A DNA stretch of 64,000 nucleotides from Oceaniovalibus guishaninsula JLT2003 (lineage in GTDB: Bacteria; Pseudomonadota; Alphaproteobacteria; Rhodobacterales; Rhodobacteraceae), in contig NZ_AMGO01000007.1 of NCBI RefSeq assembly GCF_000299575.1, positions 1 to 64,000 of the forward strand, written 5' to 3'. Under the pieces are notes generated by a model. The model saw only the letters and a list, made by a program, of their open reading frames with translations, searched no databases and was not told the origin of the DNA. Both the position numbers and the translations under genes were made by a program. This document shows positions 59,798 through 64,000 of this stretch, in pieces (the stretch's first letter is position 1; each line of letters opens with the position of its first letter).

Positions 59798-60784
59798 ATG
59801 CCGGACCAGGTGCTGTTCGCCATCGAGGTGACGCTGAACGGGCTTATGGCCGGCGTGCTTTACGCGCTGGTGGCGCTGGGCTTCGTCCTGATCTTCAAGG
59901 CGAGCGGCATCTTCAACTATGCGCAGGGCGTGATGGCGCTGTTTGCGGCGCTGACGCTGGTGGGGATCATGGAAGGGCAGGTGCCCTTCGGGCATCTGAT
60001 CAATTCGATATTCGGCACCGACATCCACGGCTTCGGCTGGCAGGTGCCGGCGCTGCTGGCCATCGTGCTGACGGTTCTGGTAATGATCCTGTTCGCCTGG
60101 GCGGTGAACTGGCTGGTGCTGCGGCATCTGGTCGGGCAAGAGCCGATCATCCTGTTCATGGCGACCATCGGGCTGGCCTATTTCCTGGAAGGGCTGGGCG
60201 ACATGATGTGGGGCGCCGACATCAAGACGCTGGATGTCGGGCTGCCGCAGGGACTGAACACCTGGATCGACGAGACGACGTTCGACATGTTCGGTTACGG
60301 GTTCTTCATCGACAACCTCGATCTTTCGGCGACGGTGGTGGCGGCGCTGCTGGTGGCGGGGCTGGTGCTGTTTTCGCAATACACCAAGCAGGGCCGCGCG
60401 CTGCGGGCGGTGGCCGACGATCACCAGGCGGCGCTGTCGGTGGGCATCGGGCTGAACTGGATCTGGGTGCTGACCTGGTCCATCGCCGGGTTCGTGGCGC
60501 TGGTCGCGGGGATCATGTGGGGGGCGAAGTCGGGGGTGTCCTTCTCGCTCAGCCTGATCGCGCTGAAGGCGCTGCCGGTGTTGATGCTGGGGGGCTTCAC
60601 CTCGATCCCCGGCGCGATCGTCGGCGGGCTGATCATCGGGGTGGGCGAGAAACTGTTCGAGTTCACGGTGGGCGGCATGATCGGCGGGGCGACGGAAACG
60701 TGGTTCGCCTATATGCTGGCGCTGGTCGTGCTGGTCTTTCGGCCGCAGGGCCTGTTCGGCGAAAAGATCATCGAGAGGGTCTGA
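59798..60784 (+). CDS. livH: branched-chain amino acid type ABC transporter permease (LivH-like)
   Basis: An inner-membrane permease of the LivH family, 328 residues with about eight helices. The N-terminus is G-L-M-A-G-V-L-Y-A-L-V-A-L-G-F-V-L-I-F-K. The EAA-type loop is T-K-Q-G-R-A-L-R-A-V-A-D-D-H-Q-A-A, then M-L-G-G-F-T-S-I-P-G-A-I-V-G-G. GGGGAGGA precedes the ATG at 59798. This subgroup of LivHM systems often takes up organic acids or amides rather than leucine, so the substrate is open. No ATPase gene lies upstream, since the acyltransferase is divergent. Confidence 0.92.
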   Translation: MPDQVLFAIEVTLNGLMAGVLYALVALGFVLIFKASGIFNYAQGVMALFAALTLVGIMEGQVPFGHLINSIFGTDIHGFGWQVPALLAIVLTVLVMILFAWAVNWLVLRHLVGQEPIILFMATIGLAYFLEGLGDMMWGADIKTLDVGLPQGLNTWIDETTFDMFGYGFFIDNLDLSATVVAALLVAGLVLFSQYTKQGRALRAVADDHQAALSVGIGLNWIWVLTWSIAGFVALVAGIMWGAKSGVSFSLSLIALKALPVLMLGGFTSIPGAIVGGLIIGVGEKLFEFTVGGMIGGATETWFAYMLALVVLVFRPQGLFGEKIIERV

Positions 60785-60845
60785 CGGGACCGGGCCGGGC
60801 AGTCGCCGCGTTGCCGGGTTGTGAGGATTGCACGAGGAACGCGCG

Positions 60846-61040
60846 ATGCGGTGGTATGGATTAATCGGAACGCTGGGACTGGCGGGCGGCATGACGGCGG
60901 GGCTTCTGGCAATCACGGCGCCGACATGGGCGGGGCTGATCGGCTGGGGCATCGCCATGGTGGTCTGTCTGGCGGGCGCGCTGTGGTCGGTGCGCAAGCT
61001 GCGGCAGGTGCGCTGGAAGAAGCTGATCGTCGAGGAATGA
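60846..61040 (+). CDS. small two-helix membrane protein in the liv operon
   Basis: A 64-residue predicted membrane protein with two hydrophobic helices (about residues 5-26 and 31-48) and a basic C-terminal tail (V-R-K-L-R-Q-V-R-W-K-K-L-I-V-E-E). I do not recognise a named family. GAGGAA precedes the ATG at 60846. It sits between livH and livM on the same strand, so it is presumably made with the transporter and could be an accessory subunit. An in-frame start 18 bases upstream (60828) is possible. Confidence 0.6.
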   Translation: MRWYGLIGTLGLAGGMTAGLLAITAPTWAGLIGWGIAMVVCLAGALWSVRKLRQVRWKKLIVEE

Positions 61041-61046
61041 GCTGAC

Positions 61047-61427
61047 TTGGAACGATCCGAACCTCTGCGGCCGACCTGCCATTGCGGCGCGTGCGAATTG
61101 CACGTGACGCCGACGGACGGTCTGGCGAACGCGCGTCGTCGCGCCTGTTCGTCCCGCCGCAGGCGGGGTGCGATGAACGCGACGGTCAGGAACGGCGATC
61201 TGCGCGGCGCCGCGCTGGTGCTTCACCGGCTCGAGACCGGGGTGGCCCGGCGTCGGTTCTGCCATATCCGCGGAATATACACCCATCACCGCCGCCGGTC
61301 GGATCCGGGTGAATACGGCATCAATGTCGGCGGGCCGGAGGGCGTCAATCCGCGCCATCCGGGCCCCGTGCCGTGGAGCGACGGGATCAACCATCCGTCC
61401 GATGCGATCAGCGAAAGGGCCAACTGA
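61047..61427 (+). CDS. degenerate GFA-family (Mss4-like) protein, zinc ligands lost
   Basis: A 126-residue protein recognisable as a GFA (glutathione-dependent formaldehyde-activating enzyme-like) domain by C-H-C-G-A-C-E-L (11-18), G-I-Y-T-H-H-R-R-R-S-D-P-G-E-Y-G-I-N-V-G (76-95) and W-S-D-G-I-N-H. The usual C-x-C-x2-C reads R32-A-C34-S-S-R37, the C-x2-C reads C72-H-I-R75, and the cysteine expected at 96 is glycine. Zinc binding is therefore doubtful. It starts at TTG 61047 after GAGGAA and its stop overlaps the livM start (TGATG). It could be a decaying gene kept for translational coupling, or a repurposed fold. Confidence 0.6.
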   Translation: MERSEPLRPTCHCGACELHVTPTDGLANARRRACSSRRRRGAMNATVRNGDLRGAALVLHRLETGVARRRFCHIRGIYTHHRRRSDPGEYGINVGGPEGVNPRHPGPVPWSDGINHPSDAISERAN

Positions 61428-62503
61428 TGCTTTACCGCGAGGCGGGCGATTTCAAGACCAGCTATGCCGCCGACAGCCAGACCTTTCCGCTGCGGCTGGA
61501 CCGGTGGGGATACTGGATCATTCTGGCGGTGGCGGTGTTCGTGGTGCCGCTGGTCATCAACGATTACTGGGTCAACGCGATCTTCCTGCCCTTCCTGATC
61601 TACGCGATCGCGGCGTTGGGGCTGAACATCCTGACGGGCTATTGCGGGCAGGTCAGCCTGGGGACGGGCGGATTCATGGCGGTGGGGGCCTATAGCTGCT
61701 ACAAGCTGATGACCTCGTTTCCCGACATCAACATCGCCATCCATGTCGTGCTGTCGGGGTTCATCACGGCGGCGGTCGGGATGCTGTTCGGGCTGCCGTC
61801 GCTGCGGATCAAGGGCTTCTATCTGGCGGTGGCGACGCTGGCGGCGCAGTTCTTCCTGACATGGCTGTTCAACCGGGTGCCGTGGTTCTACAACTATTCC
61901 GCGTCGGGCCAGATCACCGCGCCCGAGCGCACGCTGGCCGGATTCCGCATCACCGGGCCGGAAACGCAGGCCTGGGCGACCTATCTGTTCTGTCTGGCCT
62001 TCCTGATCGCCAGCGCGTGGATCTGCCGTAACCTGACGCGCGGGGCGATGGGGCGGCGGTGGATGGCGATCCGCGACATGGACATCGCGGCCGAGATCAT
62101 CGGCGTCAACCCGCTGCGCGCCAAGCTGTCGGCGTTCGGCGTGTCGTCCTTCTTCGTCGGCATCGCGGGCGCGCTATTCTTCGCCGTCTATCTGGGCGCG
62201 GTCGAGGCGAACGAGGCGTTCGGCATCAACAAGTCGTTCCTGGTGCTGTTCATGGTCATCATCGGCGGCCTGGGCAGCATCTTCGGCAGCTTCGCGGGGG
62301 CGGCGTTCCTGGTGCTGCTGCCGGTGGCGCTGAAGGTGCTTGGATCGGACCTGCTGGGGATGCCGACGGATCTGGTGGCGCATCTGAACCTGGTGATCGT
62401 CGGCGCGCTGATCATGTTCTTCCTGATCGTCGAGCCGCACGGTCTGGCGCAGATGTGGCGGCTGACGAAGGAAAAATTGCGGCTTTGGCCGTTCCCGCAT
62501 TAG
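61427..62503 (+). CDS. livM: branched-chain amino acid type ABC transporter permease (LivM-like)
   Basis: The second permease of the importer, 358 residues with about nine helices. A cytoplasmic N-terminal segment of about 26 residues comes first, then A-L-G-L-N-I-L-T-G-Y-C-G-Q-V-S-L-G-T-G-G-F (LivM signature, about 65-85). The EAA loop R-W-M-A-I-R-D-M-D-I-A-A-E-I-I-G-V-N is near 217, with G-G-L-G-S-I-F-G-S-F-A-G-A-A towards the end. The ATG at 61427 overlaps the stop of the GFA-like gene. The substrate-binding protein gene follows 67 bases later. Confidence 0.92.
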   Translation: MLYREAGDFKTSYAADSQTFPLRLDRWGYWIILAVAVFVVPLVINDYWVNAIFLPFLIYAIAALGLNILTGYCGQVSLGTGGFMAVGAYSCYKLMTSFPDINIAIHVVLSGFITAAVGMLFGLPSLRIKGFYLAVATLAAQFFLTWLFNRVPWFYNYSASGQITAPERTLAGFRITGPETQAWATYLFCLAFLIASAWICRNLTRGAMGRRWMAIRDMDIAAEIIGVNPLRAKLSAFGVSSFFVGIAGALFFAVYLGAVEANEAFGINKSFLVLFMVIIGGLGSIFGSFAGAAFLVLLPVALKVLGSDLLGMPTDLVAHLNLVIVGALIMFFLIVEPHGLAQMWRLTKEKLRLWPFPH

Positions 62504-62570
62504 GATCGTCTTCACGCCGGTCGGATAGGCCGGAAATCAAGAAGTCCCGCAGGGGACACAGGGAGGAAGA

Positions 62571-63854
62571 ATGAAGAAGTCGCTTACCACGATGGCGCTG
62601 GGCCTGACGCTGGCCGCGGGGCCGGCGCTGGCCGATCTGACGATCCCGGATCTGAGCTATCGGACCGGGCCTTATGCCGCCAGCGGCATCCCCTATTCGG
62701 ACGGATACCAGGACTATTTCACGCTGATCAACGAACGCGACGGCGGCGTCGGCGGCGAAAGGCTGAACCTGATCGAGTGCGAGACAGGCTATAACACCGA
62801 AAAGGGCGTCGAATGCTATGAGGCGACCAAGGGGCAGGGCGCGCTGCTGTATCAGCCGCTGTCCACCGGGATCACCTATCAGCTGATCCCCAAGGCCAGC
62901 GCGGACGGCATTCCGATTCATACGCTGGGCTATGGGCGCACCAGCGCGAAGAACGGCAAGGTGTTCGAATGGGTGTTCAATTACCCGGCGAATTACTGGG
63001 ACGGCGCATCGGTCGCGGTCAAGCATATCCTCGATGAGAACGACGGCGACATCAGCGACAAGACCATCGCCCTGCTGTATCACAACAGCGCCTTCGGCAA
63101 GGAGCCGATCCGCACGCTGGAGGAGTTGAGCGAGAAGCACGGATTCACCTTCACGCAACTGCCGATCGAGCCGCCGGGGCAGGAGCAGAAGTCGCAATGG
63201 CTGCAAATCCGCCGCGACCAGCCCGATTACGTCATCCTGTATGGCTGGGGGGTGATGAACCCCGTCGCCATCCAGGAAGCCGCCAATGTCCGCTATCCGA
63301 TGGACCAGATGATCGGCATATGGTGGGCCGGGTCCGAGAACGACGTGGCCCCGGCCGGCGCGCGCGCAGACGGCTACAAGGCGCTGGCGATGCATGCGGT
63401 GAACGCGGATTTTCCCATCTACGACGACTTGCAGACCTATGTCGTGGACAAGGGGCTGACTGCGGGCGCGGGCGACCAGTTGGGCAGCGTTCTTTATAAC
63501 CGTGGGCTTTATTCCGCGGTGCTGGCGGTCGAGGCGATCCGCAAGGCGCAGGAACTGGCCGGCACGTCCGACATCACCCCAGCGCAGATGCGCGACGGGA
63601 TGGAGGCGCTGGAGATGACCGAGGAGCGGATGACCGAACTCGGGCTTCCGGGGTTCGGCCCGTCCTTCAAGGTGACGTGCGAGAATCACGGCGGCGACGG
63701 TCTGGGCGCGATTTCCCAATGGGATCACGAGCGTGGCACGTTCGAGCTGATCACCGACTATATGCAGAGCGATACCGAGGTTCTGGACCCGCTGATCGAG
63801 GAAGACAGCCTGGCCTATGCCGAGGAAAACAACATCGATCTGCGCTGCCAGTGA
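62571..63854 (+). CDS. periplasmic substrate-binding protein of the LivHM-type transporter
   Basis: A type I periplasmic binding protein (Leu/Ile/Val-BP family), 427 residues, with a signal peptide (1-21, A-G-P-A-L-A-D). The mature start L-T-I-P-D-L-S-Y-R-T-G-P-Y-A is followed by the two-lobed fold (G-I-P-Y-S-D-G-Y-Q-D-Y; H-N-S-A-F-G-K-E-P). From memory, such binding proteins with LivHM occur near acyl-CoA ligase genes in Rhodobacteraceae, so a carboxylic-acid ligand is plausible but not shown. A good AGGGAGGAA ribosome-binding site precedes the ATG. The C-terminus ends with I-D-L-R-C-Q. Confidence 0.9.
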   Translation: MKKSLTTMALGLTLAAGPALADLTIPDLSYRTGPYAASGIPYSDGYQDYFTLINERDGGVGGERLNLIECETGYNTEKGVECYEATKGQGALLYQPLSTGITYQLIPKASADGIPIHTLGYGRTSAKNGKVFEWVFNYPANYWDGASVAVKHILDENDGDISDKTIALLYHNSAFGKEPIRTLEELSEKHGFTFTQLPIEPPGQEQKSQWLQIRRDQPDYVILYGWGVMNPVAIQEAANVRYPMDQMIGIWWAGSENDVAPAGARADGYKALAMHAVNADFPIYDDLQTYVVDKGLTAGAGDQLGSVLYNRGLYSAVLAVEAIRKAQELAGTSDITPAQMRDGMEALEMTEERMTELGLPGFGPSFKVTCENHGGDGLGAISQWDHERGTFELITDYMQSDTEVLDPLIEEDSLAYAEENNIDLRCQ

Positions 63855-63856
63855 CG

Positions 63857-64000
63857 ATGGCGGCCCGTCCCTTCCGGGGGCGGGCCATCCGCGCCCCGAT
63901 GGCCGCGATCTGTGCGGCGCTGCTGCTGGGGGCGTGCGACCTGACGCGGCCCCCGTCGCGGCAATGCGTGCTGCCCGGCGCGGCGCTGGCGCAGGCGGGG
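63857..64000 (+). CDS. putative lipoprotein, N-terminal part (cut by window end)
   Basis: An open frame starting 2 bases after the binding-protein stop and running off the window. It contains a lipoprotein signal, L-L-L-G-A-C, with the lipidated cysteine at residue 27 from the ATG at 63857 or residue 13 from the ATG at 63899. The second start gives a more normal signal length. Neither start has a clear ribosome-binding site. A hairpin GGCCCG/CGGGCC (63862-63886) lies between the two starts and could attenuate transcription after the liv genes. The mature sequence is too short to identify. Confidence 0.5.
   Translation, partial: MAARPFRGRAIRAPMAAICAALLLGACDLTRPPSRQCVLPGAALAQAG

Noticed and set aside
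61047-61427. Sequencing frameshift as the cause of the missing cysteines in the GFA-like gene
   Set aside because: Conserved residues before, between and after the altered positions stay in one frame, so the differences are substitutions, not an indel.

Overview
The window is a high-GC stretch of a chromosome from an alphaproteobacterium, most likely a Rhodobacteraceae member related to Paracoccus. The evidence is the order tRNA-Trp, secE, nusG, rplKAJL, rpoBC, a GcrA cell-cycle regulator next to argD-argF, a SitABCD manganese/iron transporter, an IalB-type protein, and a short 'antifreeze'-type protein of a kind I know from this family. Nearly all of it is dense chromosomal coding sequence. 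I see no prophage, insertion sequence, CRISPR array or rRNA gene, and no gene-free stretch longer than 300 bases.

Layout. 1-14,470: end of an unseen gene, a DUF892 ferritin-like protein, tRNA-Trp, a DUF3140 protein, then the large transcription/translation block secE-nusG-rplKA-(L10 leader)-rplJL-rpoBC. A group-4 type glycosyltransferase and a strongly structured leader sit between rplL and rpoB. 14,490-27,790 (all minus strand): sitABCD, two AI-2E/PerM-type membrane proteins, a phospholipase D-type enzyme, and a run of overlapping genes for a periplasmic HIUase-like protein, an HlyD adaptor, a DUF2955 membrane protein, an AI-2E protein and PQQ-dependent glucose dehydrogenase, then gcrA. 27,960-35,170 (mostly plus): an ABC-2 permease, argD, argF, then hrpB (minus), meaB and rpmB. 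35,190-41,210 (minus): a glutamate-receptor-like potassium channel, rlmN, otsA/otsB for trehalose, ialB-argC. 41,390-47,790: a ReAV-type asparaginase, a LysR regulator, and a three-gene N-methylated amine (betaine) demethylation operon. 47,850-58,370: tRNA-Ser, PRC-barrel protein, stress and housekeeping genes (Trm112-like, LON-domain, thioredoxin/TPR, exonuclease III, DUF533, Na+/H+ antiporter), tRNA-Gly, Ppx/GppA, RlmE, a sensor kinase, a metallo-beta-lactamase-fold hydrolase and tRNA-Asn. 58,440-64,000: an OafA-type acyltransferase with an 11-base homopolymer near its start, divergent from a branched-chain-amino-acid-type ABC transporter operon. That operon also holds a small membrane protein and a degenerate GFA-family protein. 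The window ends inside a lipoprotein gene.

How the genes work together. Translational coupling (ATGA, TGATG or GTGA overlaps) marks the sit, gcd, ots, gbc and liv groups as operons. The most unusual items are the GluR0-like channel, the glycosyltransferase inside the ribosomal/RNA polymerase cluster, the candidate phase-variable acyltransferase, the decayed GFA protein kept in frame within the liv operon, the adaptor/permease/glucose-dehydrogenase operon, and a cluster of three GTTCGG half-sites upstream of that operon.
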